DNA of 53,144 bases from Spirochaetales bacterium (GTDB taxonomy: Bacteria > Spirochaetota > GWE2-31-10 > MWDO01), in NCBI GenBank assembly GCA_017540815.1, contig JAFYAI010000014.1, positions 1 to 53,144 of the forward strand. Direction: 5' to 3'. The notes below the pieces were generated by a model. That model saw nothing but the letters and a program-made list of their open reading frames with translations, did not search any database and was not told the origin of the DNA. How positions within the stretch are numbered: the first letter of the stretch is position 1; each line of letters starts with the position of its first letter. Below are positions 26,212 to 35,343 of this stretch, in pieces. Made by a program: the position numbers and the translations under genes.

Positions 26212-28320
26212 TTATTTTACACTCACTTTCAGCCGATTATTCTTCTCATCGTATTCTGTTCGCAGCACCCACTCCTTTCTATTATCGAGTGTTGCCGAAG
26301 CAGAGGCTTGCACCTTGAACTTTTTATTAGTCACTGTAACAGTAATCGGTCCTTCGTTGAGATACACACTCTTCAAGCGTCCAAGCCGAGATACATAGCC
26401 TGTTTTCAATCCATCCTCATCAAGCCACACACGATTAGACTCACCCAGACTAATCTCCAAAGGAATATCAGACTCCGTTAGAACAAGGCGGGCTTTAGGC
26501 TTCAGCAGTGTGAATGTCAGCGGAAGCACTCTCTGACCAACAGGCACTGATACAGCAGGTATCACGGCATCCTTATAGCCGTAACATCTTGCGATCCAAT
26601 CGTAAGTCTCGCCGTTAGTCAGACGCGTCGAAGTCATATAAGGCAGCCAGTCAGTCTCGGATGATCTCTTATACAGAATATCCACATCAGCTATGTTGAT
26701 CTGGCGATCAGCGATAATCGTCGGCACTATGGTGAAGTTAGACTTTGCATCCGGACGAAGCGTTATCTCGACATTATTACTGCGACTCGTTCTATACGAT
26801 CGCAGAGCGAACTCCGTCGAAGTAAGTTTGCCGCCTGAGCGGAACTGACACACATAACTGCCTGTTGGCAAAACTATATTGTGCAGCCGCATTTTGTTGC
26901 GATGCACAGTTCCTGTGCGGCGAACCATATTCTTACCGCGTTCCGGCGAATATATCTGCATATCATAATAGTTAATCGCACTCTCGCTGCCTACGCGCAG
27001 ATCCATGATCCCATACTGATTGGAGAATGCGAAAGTCAGCAGCACCTGTGGCAGAGCCATCCATAGGAATAGAATAATCAATATCCCGCTCAATATCGGC
27101 AATGTAACTTTAGAGATCACTTCTGTCATTACTGCCGCTTTAGGATAAACGAAACAGTCCAGTTCCGCAGCCGAATACTGAGTCCCGATCAGCACAGAGA
27201 ATTTCTGCCTGATCTCGTGCACATCTTTGAACTTGAAGAACAGTATCGACTCTATCTTACGAATGAATTCTTTAATATTATAATACCGCTTAGTCCTTTT
27301 GGGATTGCAAAGTTTTTTGATTATCCTCACAAGATACGGCGGAACATCGCTGTTGTAGTATCGCAGCGGCTTGCACTTACCCTTGCGGATATTGGCGAGA
27401 TTCTCAACGGAGAACTCATTGCTGAACGGCTTCTCTCCGGCAAGCATCTCATAGAAAATAATGCCGAGTGCATACAGATCTGTTCGCTCATCCACATCCT
27501 TAGAACTGTTGATCTGTTCTGGAGACATATATGCCGGTGTGCCAAGCAGCGTTCCTGTCTTCGTAATATTGACCTCATCCTCGCGGTTAGTCTTGAATGC
27601 TATACCGAAGTCAGTCAGCTTTATCTCGCCTTTAGTCGAGATCAGCACATTCGCAGGCTTAATGTCACGATGAATAATCCCCTTCTCATGGGCACATTCC
27701 AAACCTTTGGCGATCTCATAAGCGATATAGCACGCCAGATATACAGGCACTTGACCGAATTTCTTGATTATCTCCGACAGATTATATCCCGATACATACT
27801 CCATAACGATGTAAGACGAGTTATTCTCCTGAAAGTAGTCGAACAAATGCACAACATTCGGATGAGACACTTCCATCATTATAGTAGCCTCTCGCTTAAA
27901 CCGCTCGTAGAATGTCTGAGGTGCTTTAGCGATCAACTTTTTCAGGATTACTTCTTTGCCGAGACCGTTGTGGATGCCTTTGTAGACCTCCCCCATGCCG
28001 CCTTTAGCGATCTTACCGAGAATAGTATAGCCTTTTATCTCCGTATTGCCCCGTCTCTGAGGGCGTGGACCTACATTTGCTTTATCGGACGGATGCTGAC
28101 CGCCTGCTACCGCAGTCGTTTTTGCAGCCGATTTATTGGCTATAGGTTTGCCGCCGTTAATACGAGCAGCATTCTGTCTGTCTGCGTCGAATGAGCGTTT
28201 CTGCGGAATGTCACTATCCTGCTTGTTAGACACATTCGCAGAAGAGCCGATCCGCTCGGTCTGCATATCGGCGATATTTGCAGTCTTGTCAGGCTCTATG
28301 ATATTCTGATCATCACTCAT
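26212..28320 (-). CDS. Transmembrane serine/threonine protein kinase
   Basis: 702 residues. After a disordered N-terminus of about 95 residues comes a Hanks-type kinase domain: GKIAKGGMGEV (102-112), Lys127 in VILKK, HRDIKPAN (217-224), DFG (237-239) and PAYMSPEQ. A single membrane helix (about 403-432) leads to an extracytoplasmic beta-rich region that recalls PEGA-type repeats (LPTGSYVCQFRSGGK, VPVGQRVLPLTFTLL, EGPITVTVTNKKF). All catalytic residues are present. The ATG overlaps the stop of the upstream phosphatase gene by 4 bases (ATGA), so the two are translated together and probably act on the same targets in opposite directions. Confidence 0.93.
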   Translation of the reverse strand: MSDDQNIIEPDKTANIADMQTERIGSSANVSNKQDSDIPQKRSFDADRQNAARINGGKPIANKSAAKTTAVAGGQHPSDKANVGPRPQRRGNTEIKGYTILGKIAKGGMGEVYKGIHNGLGKEVILKKLIAKAPQTFYERFKREATIMMEVSHPNVVHLFDYFQENNSSYIVMEYVSGYNLSEIIKKFGQVPVYLACYIAYEIAKGLECAHEKGIIHRDIKPANVLISTKGEIKLTDFGIAFKTNREDEVNITKTGTLLGTPAYMSPEQINSSKDVDERTDLYALGIIFYEMLAGEKPFSNEFSVENLANIRKGKCKPLRYYNSDVPPYLVRIIKKLCNPKRTKRYYNIKEFIRKIESILFFKFKDVHEIRQKFSVLIGTQYSAAELDCFVYPKAAVMTEVISKVTLPILSGILIILFLWMALPQVLLTFAFSNQYGIMDLRVGSESAINYYDMQIYSPERGKNMVRRTGTVHRNKMRLHNIVLPTGSYVCQFRSGGKLTSTEFALRSYRTSRSNNVEITLRPDAKSNFTIVPTIIADRQINIADVDILYKRSSETDWLPYMTSTRLTNGETYDWIARCYGYKDAVIPAVSVPVGQRVLPLTFTLLKPKARLVLTESDIPLEISLGESNRVWLDEDGLKTGYVSRLGRLKSVYLNEGPITVTVTNKKFKVQASASATLDNRKEWVLRTEYDEKNNRLKVSVK

Positions 28321-29777
28321 ACACTGCCCTCCGAGTCGTTAGATTCGCCGATCTGTATAATGTCACGGTCTAAGTCTATCGGCTCACTCTGATCAATGAA
28401 ACCTATGATCTGCAGCCACGGATTGTGGAACTGCACATAGCGATCGCCATTAATGCGGTAGTAGAGCCCTTTGATCGGGCGATGCCCGCCGAAGTAGTAT
28501 GTTCCGTCACAATTATCAGGAATATAATAATCCAGCATAACATCGATCGTTCCCGGCATAGACTGATGGTTGTCAGTCCAAGTCAAACCGAGGATCACAT
28601 CTTCGTTAATGTGATAGTTAAGTATATGATCGAAATCATAAAATGAAGCAGGTTCCGCATGGCTTGCGAGGAAATTCCAACCGACTGCAAACAGCGGCAG
28701 GCTCCGCTCAAAATCAGCATACAATGTAAGCAGTTCAAGGTCGTATTTCTGTCTGAAATATGTCAGCACCATCTGACCTTCGTTAGCAAACTTAGCAAAT
28801 GCGTAGTTGCCGCCGCCGGTCTCGTTGCATATATTCTCATGGTTGCCTTTCAGGAAATGGAACAGTTTCGGATAGCGGATCTTAAGCAGCATTACAGCGA
28901 TCATCAGATTAAACGAATCGGCTATCTCAGCATCCATATTAGGACTCACATCGAAATCATCCAAGAACTCGGCATAAGCCTCACGCCATCGTCCGGCAAA
29001 ACTTGCCTCGCCATGCACACCGTCACCGACACACAGAACGATTACACGATGCTGATCCAACAGTTCAAGAACTGTAAACTGATTTACTTCAGTCAAGTGA
29101 GCCTGCTCACTTGACTGAAGTAAATCAGTTTCATTCTCTTCTTCTACCCTTACTATATCTTCCTTAATAGAATGGAGTTGCTCAATCAGTTTGTCGGCGA
29201 TGTCTTTCTCCGCAATGACATTCTCCGTTGACTTTTCAGAGACTTGTATATCTGATGGCGGTTCATAATCAAGAACAGATACTTCTTCAGTATCAGATGC
29301 TGCCGGAACATTTGCTACTTTGTCCACAGCTGTCTCTGTCATTCCGAGTGCAGTCGGGGGATCCGATGATGCAGACCTCTCCGCTTCGGTCGAGGTGACA
29401 TAATTATCTGCCGAAGTAACATAATTACCTGTCGGGGTGACATAATTATCTGTCGGGGTGACATTATCTGCGGTCGGGATATATCTTGGCGGTACATAGT
29501 TAAGCACATTTCTAAGGAAATAACGCCGAGCATGCAGATCCGGCAGAAGTATCACAGGCTTATCACTGCGAAGATCGATGAGGCCACCCGGTAAACCGTC
29601 AGCTGCTTTCTGACGAATATCTTCATCTTCTTCATCATAAGTTGCCAATACTATATCCAACACATTCTTGAAGAAATCAATATTCGGCGGTAGCGGATCA
29701 TTCAGCACACCATACAGAATATCGCGAAAAGTATCAAGATCTGCATCAATAATCGCATCGCGAGTCCAATCCGTCAC
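28317..29777 (-). CDS. PPP-type metallophosphatase with variant motifs and inserted linker
   Basis: 486 residues from a GTG with GGAGGA 5 bases upstream. The calcineurin-like phosphatase motifs are spread out: PDLHAR (79-84) for GDxHG, GDGVHGE (251-257) for GDxVDRG, GNHEN (311-315), SHAEP (372-376) and GGHRP (430-434). Key His, Asp and Asn ligands are kept, but the usual Arg of DRG is absent. Between the first two motifs lies a 140-residue unstructured insert made of repeats (NYVTPTG units, TSTEAERS, a palindrome-encoded segment). It overlaps recN by 4 bases and the kinase by 4, so it is the likely counterpart of the kinase. It might instead act on small phosphoesters. Confidence 0.85.
   Translation of the reverse strand: MTDWTRDAIIDADLDTFRDILYGVLNDPLPPNIDFFKNVLDIVLATYDEEDEDIRQKAADGLPGGLIDLRSDKPVILLPDLHARRYFLRNVLNYVPPRYIPTADNVTPTDNYVTPTGNYVTSADNYVTSTEAERSASSDPPTALGMTETAVDKVANVPAASDTEEVSVLDYEPPSDIQVSEKSTENVIAEKDIADKLIEQLHSIKEDIVRVEEENETDLLQSSEQAHLTEVNQFTVLELLDQHRVIVLCVGDGVHGEASFAGRWREAYAEFLDDFDVSPNMDAEIADSFNLMIAVMLLKIRYPKLFHFLKGNHENICNETGGGNYAFAKFANEGQMVLTYFRQKYDLELLTLYADFERSLPLFAVGWNFLASHAEPASFYDFDHILNYHINEDVILGLTWTDNHQSMPGTIDVMLDYYIPDNCDGTYYFGGHRPIKGLYYRINGDRYVQFHNPWLQIIGFIDQSEPIDLDRDIIQIGESNDSEGSV
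29077..29130. repeat. 26-bp perfect palindrome inside the phosphatase gene
   Basis: 29077-29102 is the exact reverse complement of 29105-29130 with a 2-base centre. It encodes residues about 217-234 of the phosphatase linker and keeps the frame. Confidence 0.9.
29338..29471. repeat. GTCA-type element and 21-bp tandem repeat in the phosphatase gene
   Basis: 29338-29399 is a composite palindromic element (GTCATTCCGAGTGCAG ... CTCCGCTTCGGTCGAGGTGAC), encoding TSTEAERS ... TALGMTE. Adjacent 29388-29471 holds four imperfect copies of a 21-base unit encoding (D/G)NYVTPT. Confidence 0.85.
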
Positions 29778-31474
29778 GGCTGTCCTCCGATTAGTTCTTT
29801 CGCATGATTAAGGCTTAGTTCAGTAATGTTGCCTGACAACATTCTGGCTATCTCGCGGACTTTGCCTTCATTATCAAGACGCTGTATCTGAGAAGATGTG
29901 CGATGTTCTGTTGTCTCCTTATGAATGAGGAAGTTCGCATCACCAACGGCGGCAATCTGTGCAAGGTGCGTGATACACAATATCTGCTTGCGAGCAGCTA
30001 TCTTCTTCATAGTCGCAGCGATCGACAGAGCGACTTTGCCGCCAATACCGGTGTCGATCTCATCAAATATCATCGTCTGAACATTGTCATTATCAGTCAG
30101 CACAGTCTTAAGCGACAGGATAACACGGCTAAGCTCACCACCGCTTGCGATCTTGGCAAGGCTCTTTATCGGCTCACCTTCATTTGTGCTGATCATAAAC
30201 TCGATATTGTCATAGCCGTTAGCTGCGTATCGAACATTCTGACCACTGATCTGAATGCCGTCATCACTCAAAGCGGGCTCCAACGCATTATGTATCTTGA
30301 ATACCGCCTTCTCCATACCGAGATTATGCAACTCGGCTGTAACGGCTCTCTCCAACTTCTTAGCGGCTTCACACCTCTTCGCCGAGACGATCTGTGCCTG
30401 CTTTGTATATTCTGATTTGATTGCAACAAACTCTTTCTGCAGGCGATCTTTCTCCTCATCCGAGAATATTATAAGGTTGAGATCCTTCTTAGCCTGCTCG
30501 CAGTAGTTCCTCACACTCTCAATGCTGCCGCCGTGCTTGCGTTTAAGTTTCTCTATCACTTCTGCCCGCTCGATCAGGCGATCAAGCAAATCTGGTTCGC
30601 AGCGATATTCACCGGCGATCCGCTGGAGTTCGTTATTCAAGTCTTCCAAACGATAATACGCATCATCAAATTCGGCAGACTTCTCCGATAGTTTACTGTC
30701 ATATTCCGCAATAGAGTCAAACAAACTCTTTGCGTGTTTCATTCCGAAGATAATGCCCCCCTCACCGCTGAATGACTCGGTTAATTCCGACAGTCCTGAA
30801 GTGAGTTTTTCAATATTTTCATTGAGTTTTATCTCATTTCTCAGAGTTTCGTCCTCATCATCCTGTATATTGGCGGTCTCTATCTCTTCTATCTCGAATT
30901 TCAGCAGTTCGATCTGTTTTTCTTTATCTTCATCGTCACATTCCAGTTTACGCAGGTCACGCTTCTTATCCTGCAGATCTCCGTACAAATGCTTAAGTTT
31001 ATCCAACTCTGACTCTAAGCCGGCATAACTGTCTAAGAATGTGATGTGTGTTTTAGGAGACAGCAGCGACACACCATCGTGCTGTCCGTGGAAGTCAAAC
31101 AATTCTGCACTCACAGCGCCGAGTTCTTTGGAAGTAACCTGAGTGCCATTCATAAAAGATCGTGATTTGCCGCTCGACGACAACACTCGGCGGATAATCA
31201 GAGTTCCATCCTCACTATCGATCCCAAGATCATCAAGCAGCCCCTGTATAGTCTGATTATCAGCAATATCTATAACCCCGTTAAGCACAGCTTCTTCGCA
31301 GCCTGTCCGGATCTGCTCCGTAGAAGCACGCCCGCCGAGCAGCACAGACAATGCCTGTATAAGTATAGACTTACCGGCACCGGTCTCGCCTGTGATCATA
31401 TTCAATTTATCCGAAAAATCGACTTCGCAGTTATCGATTAATGCAAAATTCTTTATCTGTAAATGTCGTAACAT
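29774..31474 (-). CDS. recN: DNA repair ATPase RecN
   Basis: 566 residues, full length. SMC-like repair protein for double-strand breaks. Starts MLRHLQIKNFALID, with the P-loop GETGAGKS (about 30-37) and DFHGQHDG. Two long coiled-coil arms follow (for example KLKHLYGDLQDKKRDLRKLE). The C-terminal head has the signature LASGGELSRVILSLK and Walker B TMIFDEIDTGIGG, then CITHLAQIAA. It heads a five-gene operon with phosphatase, kinase, tgt and thiC. Confidence 0.97.
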   Translation of the reverse strand: MLRHLQIKNFALIDNCEVDFSDKLNMITGETGAGKSILIQALSVLLGGRASTEQIRTGCEEAVLNGVIDIADNQTIQGLLDDLGIDSEDGTLIIRRVLSSSGKSRSFMNGTQVTSKELGAVSAELFDFHGQHDGVSLLSPKTHITFLDSYAGLESELDKLKHLYGDLQDKKRDLRKLECDDEDKEKQIELLKFEIEEIETANIQDDEDETLRNEIKLNENIEKLTSGLSELTESFSGEGGIIFGMKHAKSLFDSIAEYDSKLSEKSAEFDDAYYRLEDLNNELQRIAGEYRCEPDLLDRLIERAEVIEKLKRKHGGSIESVRNYCEQAKKDLNLIIFSDEEKDRLQKEFVAIKSEYTKQAQIVSAKRCEAAKKLERAVTAELHNLGMEKAVFKIHNALEPALSDDGIQISGQNVRYAANGYDNIEFMISTNEGEPIKSLAKIASGGELSRVILSLKTVLTDNDNVQTMIFDEIDTGIGGKVALSIAATMKKIAARKQILCITHLAQIAAVGDANFLIHKETTEHRTSSQIQRLDNEGKVREIARMLSGNITELSLNHAKELIGGQP

Positions 31475-31490
31475 AACTATCTCTAACTAA

Positions 31491-31519
31491 ATAATAATAA
31501 ATTTATTTTCAAAATTCAA
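31491..31519 (-). promoter_or_regulatory. recN operon promoter
   Basis: TTGAAT, a 17-base spacer and TATTAT on the minus strand; short leader of about 10 bases. Confidence 0.7.
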
Positions 31520-31560
31520 GTATTTTTTTAATTATATTCTTAAAATTCAAACTTATCTGT

Positions 31561-32421
31561 TTATTCATTTTGATTGAAGCGATACGGCATCTTCGGTAGC
31601 TCAGACTGTTCAAGTTTGCTCGGCTCGATTGTCAGAGTATTGGTCATATCCTGCCTGTCAATATTTGGGAAAAACGATGAGTTGCACACTTTATCGATGA
31701 GGTTTTCAAAGTCAGACGACATTTCATGAGTCAGAGTAACGAATTCACCGGATGAGAGCCGATTGCGATGCGAGAGGAATCTTTGTATCGGCTTATCGTC
31801 ATTCTCAGAATACTTTCGCCCGGTGTCGTATCTCTGCACCGCAGGTCTGTAACGAACCTCCCCATCGACACATGTAACAGTGGTAACGAAGTCATTATCA
31901 CACTTTACGAAGAAGCGCCCCTTACTCACCATCAGATCAGCAGTAGAAGTCCTCACGCGGACAAGCGAGTTATCAGAATAAGTATTGACTCCGCAGAAAA
32001 ACTCACCTGACTCAACTGCAAACTCACTAAACCGCCCATAGTCTCGCCCCGTTCCGCCTGCAGTGAACCGTCCGACATCAGCGACATACACAACCGAGTT
32101 CGGATATATATAATAATATCCGGATGACTTCAGTATAAATGATACAGACGAATCCGCTCCGGTCCTGATAGTCATTCGTCGTGCAATGCGAGTATCTTTC
32201 GTCACTGCATTATATCGGCGGTTCTTCATGCTAAACATAACATCATCACCGGTGACAGACACTATCGAACTCTCATCTGACGAGTCACCGGCTCTATCCA
32301 TAAAGAGTGTCATCGGCATCCGAATATCACTGCCGCTCTTAAGAATGAAATGCACCGCCGCAATAACTACAATGACTGCGGAGAATGCCACATAGAATAT
32401 CCAATAACGACTTTTCACCAT
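31561..32421 (-). CDS. FecR-like membrane-anchored protein
   Basis: 286 residues. An N-terminal membrane helix (about 7-28) leads to an extracytoplasmic beta-rich region with the FecR pattern: TRIARRMTIRTGADSSVSFIL, YPNSVVYVADVG, FAVESGEFFCGV, VRTSTADLMVSKGRFFVK and VTCVDGEVRYRP. FecR domains usually relay signals or bind cell-surface partners. No sigma factor or TonB receptor gene is beside it, so it is not a classical FecIR pair. Its ATG overlaps the metF stop by one base (TAATG), which implies coupled translation with an unrelated metabolic gene. Confidence 0.8.
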   Translation of the reverse strand: MVKSRYWIFYVAFSAVIVVIAAVHFILKSGSDIRMPMTLFMDRAGDSSDESSIVSVTGDDVMFSMKNRRYNAVTKDTRIARRMTIRTGADSSVSFILKSSGYYYIYPNSVVYVADVGRFTAGGTGRDYGRFSEFAVESGEFFCGVNTYSDNSLVRVRTSTADLMVSKGRFFVKCDNDFVTTVTCVDGEVRYRPAVQRYDTGRKYSENDDKPIQRFLSHRNRLSSGEFVTLTHEMSSDFENLIDKVCNSSFFPNIDRQDMTNTLTIEPSKLEQSELPKMPYRFNQNE

Positions 32422-33299
32422 TATCGAGGTATATACTGCTTAATCGCCTCGTATATCTTCTTAGTAGCGTAGCTCTTGTTCATACTGTACAGATGCAGAC
32501 CGCGAATCCTGCCGGACTTGATCAGATCTTCACACTGATTGATAGCATATTCGATACCGATCTCTGCTACAGCCTGACTGTCATCCTGATATTTCTCCAG
32601 CACTGTGACAAGTTTCTCAGGGATCGTAGCACCTGACAGTTCGGCAGAACGCTTGACGCTCTTATAGTTCAGAATGGGGAATATCCCCGGTATTACAGGC
32701 TTGTCAATGCCGAGTTTAGCCAACTCATCAAGATAGCGGTAGAACTTATCATTGACGAAGAACATCTGTGTCACGATGAAGTCTGCTCCTTTGGAGACCT
32801 TGTTCTTGAGATTAGCCAGATCCGCCTCGAATGAAGAAGCCTCGATATGCCCCTCCGGATATCCGGCCACACCGATGCACCAATCACCTGACTTGCGGAC
32901 GAACTCCGTCAGCTCCGAAGCATAGCCGAAACCACCGATAGTCTTAGTGAAATTCTCCTCACCGGCAGGAGGATCACCCCGCAGGCACAGTATATTCTGT
33001 ATATTGTTCTCTCTGAGACTGTCTATCACACCCTGTATATCCTCTTTGGTAGAATTGACACAAGTCAGATGTGCGATAGTCTCCAATCCGATCTCATTCT
33101 TAATATGCGATGCCAGACCGACTGTCTTATCACGGCGAGAACCGCCTGCTCCGTAAGTCACAGACACATAGTCAGGATTAAGCTCTTTGAGCTCATTGAT
33201 CGTCTCATACAACTTTTCAAGGTCTGTATCCTGCTTCGGCGGAAAAAACTCGAAAGACAGAGTCCATTTCTTTTTCGCAAATATATCTCTGATATACAT
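32421..33299 (-). CDS. metF: Methylenetetrahydrofolate reductase
   Basis: 292 residues from the ATG at 33299, 6 bases after GGGAG; a TTG at 33305 overlaps that spacing. It reduces methylene-THF to methyl-THF for methionine synthesis. Family motifs: SFEFFPPK, VSVTYGAGGSRRDKT, HLTCVNSTKEDI, LRGDPPAGE, VAGYPEGH, FIVTQMFFVND and VIPGIFPILN. Complete, normal bacterial length. No methionine synthase or folate gene is adjacent. Confidence 0.96.
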   Translation of the reverse strand: MYIRDIFAKKKWTLSFEFFPPKQDTDLEKLYETINELKELNPDYVSVTYGAGGSRRDKTVGLASHIKNEIGLETIAHLTCVNSTKEDIQGVIDSLRENNIQNILCLRGDPPAGEENFTKTIGGFGYASELTEFVRKSGDWCIGVAGYPEGHIEASSFEADLANLKNKVSKGADFIVTQMFFVNDKFYRYLDELAKLGIDKPVIPGIFPILNYKSVKRSAELSGATIPEKLVTVLEKYQDDSQAVAEIGIEYAINQCEDLIKSGRIRGLHLYSMNKSYATKKIYEAIKQYIPR

Positions 33300-33333
33300 T
33301 ACCAACTCCCATTATCCATATTTTCTCATTTTA

Positions 33334-33362
33334 TTTTTACAATATTTTTGAGCGATTGTCAA
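33334..33362 (-). promoter_or_regulatory. metF promoter
   Basis: TTGACA, a 17-base spacer and a weak -10 (TAAAAA, preceded by TG) on the minus strand. Confidence 0.5.
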
Positions 33363-33413
33363 GAAAATTAAAATAAAAAGGACAGAATTTGCCCCGCAGA
33401 AATGCGGTATGAA

Positions 33414-34382
33414 TTACAATGATTCTTTGAGCGGATAAACATCGCCCAAACAGTTTATTTTCAGAAATTCATAATGACCGCCGGGATAACTGTCGCTTGT
33501 ACCGTCAGTCACATAGAGCCAAACAGAGTCTTCATCGCAGAATACTGCAAGAGGCTTATCGCTTAATCCAAGAGATGTTATCCAGACTGTCTGATATTCT
33601 TGGGCATTGTAATCAGTAAATACAGTCAATCTACTGGAGATCCAATCATAACGACGATTATCACAATAAAATACATCGGTTATCTTATTTTTAGTAAGAT
33701 ATATCTGACCAAAATCATATTTAATCTTAGGACTATAGTCGTCTCTAACAAAATGCGACTGCATGGAATTATACTTATATCGATGTAATTCTCTTGTGTC
33801 ATAACTGCGATACAAAATTACCCATAGCGTTGCTTCATCATTATCATAGTAGAAACCATCTATTCTCTCAGCCGAAGCAATATCAACCGTTATATCAGAC
33901 ATACAAAAGTTTGTACCATCGGAGTCCACGGAGAATAATGGGTACTTATAATAAATTTTCCTGTCATTATAATAAGTATAATACTCAGGAGTAGAAAAAT
34001 ACCTCTGCTCCAGAGTCAGCATAAATGTAATTTTATTATTATGTTCCATAATGCCGTTACCACAGATTACCTTATATGTACACTCCAAACTGTCATTATA
34101 GTATTGTCGCCAATTATAAGAGATTTCCTTCTTAGTTTTATGATTGTTAATATCATCCAACACAGTTATCCTGCCGTCATCAATGATATAATAATGATGA
34201 TTAGTATATTCTGCATATAATCCCTTCGGAGCATTGACTCTCTGCACTATCTCAGCATGGGCTTTTTCAGGATTATACTCAATCTTCTGAGACTCATACT
34301 CATAGACTTGCTTAAATGAAACAAGATGAACGGAACAGCCTAATAGTATTACAAGACATAGTACTAATAATAAATTTTTCAC
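33414..34382 (-). CDS. Array lipoprotein 7 (last of the array)
   Basis: 322 residues from a GTG with AAAGGT upstream. Signal peptide with lipobox LLGC puts the mature N-terminus at about Cys16. The shared array motif is YNPEKAHAEIVQRV, followed by YAEYTNHHYYIIDDGRITVLDD. The body is Tyr/Asp-rich with repeated beta-strand pairs, plausibly a beta-propeller. It is the most diverged member, with no clear close sister in the window. It is last in the minus-strand series, and the metF promoter lies beyond it. Function unknown. Confidence 0.85.
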   Translation of the reverse strand: MKNLLLVLCLVILLGCSVHLVSFKQVYEYESQKIEYNPEKAHAEIVQRVNAPKGLYAEYTNHHYYIIDDGRITVLDDINNHKTKKEISYNWRQYYNDSLECTYKVICGNGIMEHNNKITFMLTLEQRYFSTPEYYTYYNDRKIYYKYPLFSVDSDGTNFCMSDITVDIASAERIDGFYYDNDEATLWVILYRSYDTRELHRYKYNSMQSHFVRDDYSPKIKYDFGQIYLTKNKITDVFYCDNRRYDWISSRLTVFTDYNAQEYQTVWITSLGLSDKPLAVFCDEDSVWLYVTDGTSDSYPGGHYEFLKINCLGDVYPLKESL

Positions 34383-34417
34383 AATGTTACCTTTATTTTC
34401 TTTGTAATCCTTTATAA

Positions 34418-35326
34418 CTATCGCGGTCTGAATGACACTTTCAGATATTCGGGTTTATCTTCATTGATATAGAGATAAAATGATACACCATCATAAAAAG
34501 CACTTATTATAGGATTATACATCCCAAGATATTCCAAATTAGCCCAATCGCACCGTAAAGTACTGCCATAAGGCTTGTCCATTTTATCAATAATATTCAA
34601 TGTTCCTAAAGGATACTCTCGCCAATACAAAGAATAATAATACACATTAATAATATGATACGCATCACAAGGCATCTTAGACTTTAGCTTCAGTTTATCA
34701 TTAGTCTCATCATAGATACTCTCTACAAATATCGATCCGGAATCTCCATTATGAATAGACGAAAAAATCTTAGATACATTATCATAATAAATGCTATATA
34801 TCGGTGTAGTCGTCACCAAATCCTTAGTAAGATCAGATAACATAAAGTCGCTGCCGTCATGTCTAATAGATAATAAAGTTGTTATTTTGCTTTCATCATT
34901 GCTTAGATCAGCCAGCATCAATATCTTTGTCCCCAAATCAGCGATGCCACATCCTTTGATTGATGTCCAATTTCCAGACAAATCTGCCAGTGAAAATGGA
35001 ATCTCCTGCACTATTTTTATCCTGTCGCTGCTTGCATCTCCTGTCGCATCATCGCTTAAATCTACTATCTTAATGTCATCATCGGATATTATATATACAT
35101 GACCGTTTTGCCAGTTGGCGAATGTCCCTGCAGGTGCGTCATATCTGTCAATAATATCCAGATGTGCCGATTCATTAGGATCTCGTATAGTCGTCGTTGT
35201 AGTAGTATAAGTGCGTCTGATAGTCGTAGTCGTCGTGCTATTAGGATCTGTATCAAGATATATCTCCAAATCACACGAGAAAAACATTAATAGTGATAAT
35301 ATTATGATTACATAATGCGATTTCAT
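34418..35326 (-). CDS. Array lipoprotein 6, Thr-rich linker
   Basis: 302 residues; AAGGAG before the ATG. Lipobox FFSC at about residue 18. After the Cys comes a linker of two Thr runs (TTTTTIRRTYTTTTTTIR), a flexible tether from the membrane. The shared segment is AHLDIIDRYDAPAGTFANWQNGHVYIIS, then IKIVDLSDD. DGSDFMLSDLTKDLV groups it with members at 38949 and 39900 (subgroup A). Probably a surface or periplasmic beta-propeller-like lipoprotein of unknown ligand. Confidence 0.87.
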   Translation of the reverse strand: MKSHYVIIILSLLMFFSCDLEIYLDTDPNSTTTTTIRRTYTTTTTTIRDPNESAHLDIIDRYDAPAGTFANWQNGHVYIISDDDIKIVDLSDDATGDASSDRIKIVQEIPFSLADLSGNWTSIKGCGIADLGTKILMLADLSNDESKITTLLSIRHDGSDFMLSDLTKDLVTTTPIYSIYYDNVSKIFSSIHNGDSGSIFVESIYDETNDKLKLKSKMPCDAYHIINVYYYSLYWREYPLGTLNIIDKMDKPYGSTLRCDWANLEYLGMYNPIISAFYDGVSFYLYINEDKPEYLKVSFRPR

Positions 35327-35343
35327 ATTTATTTCTCCTTTTT

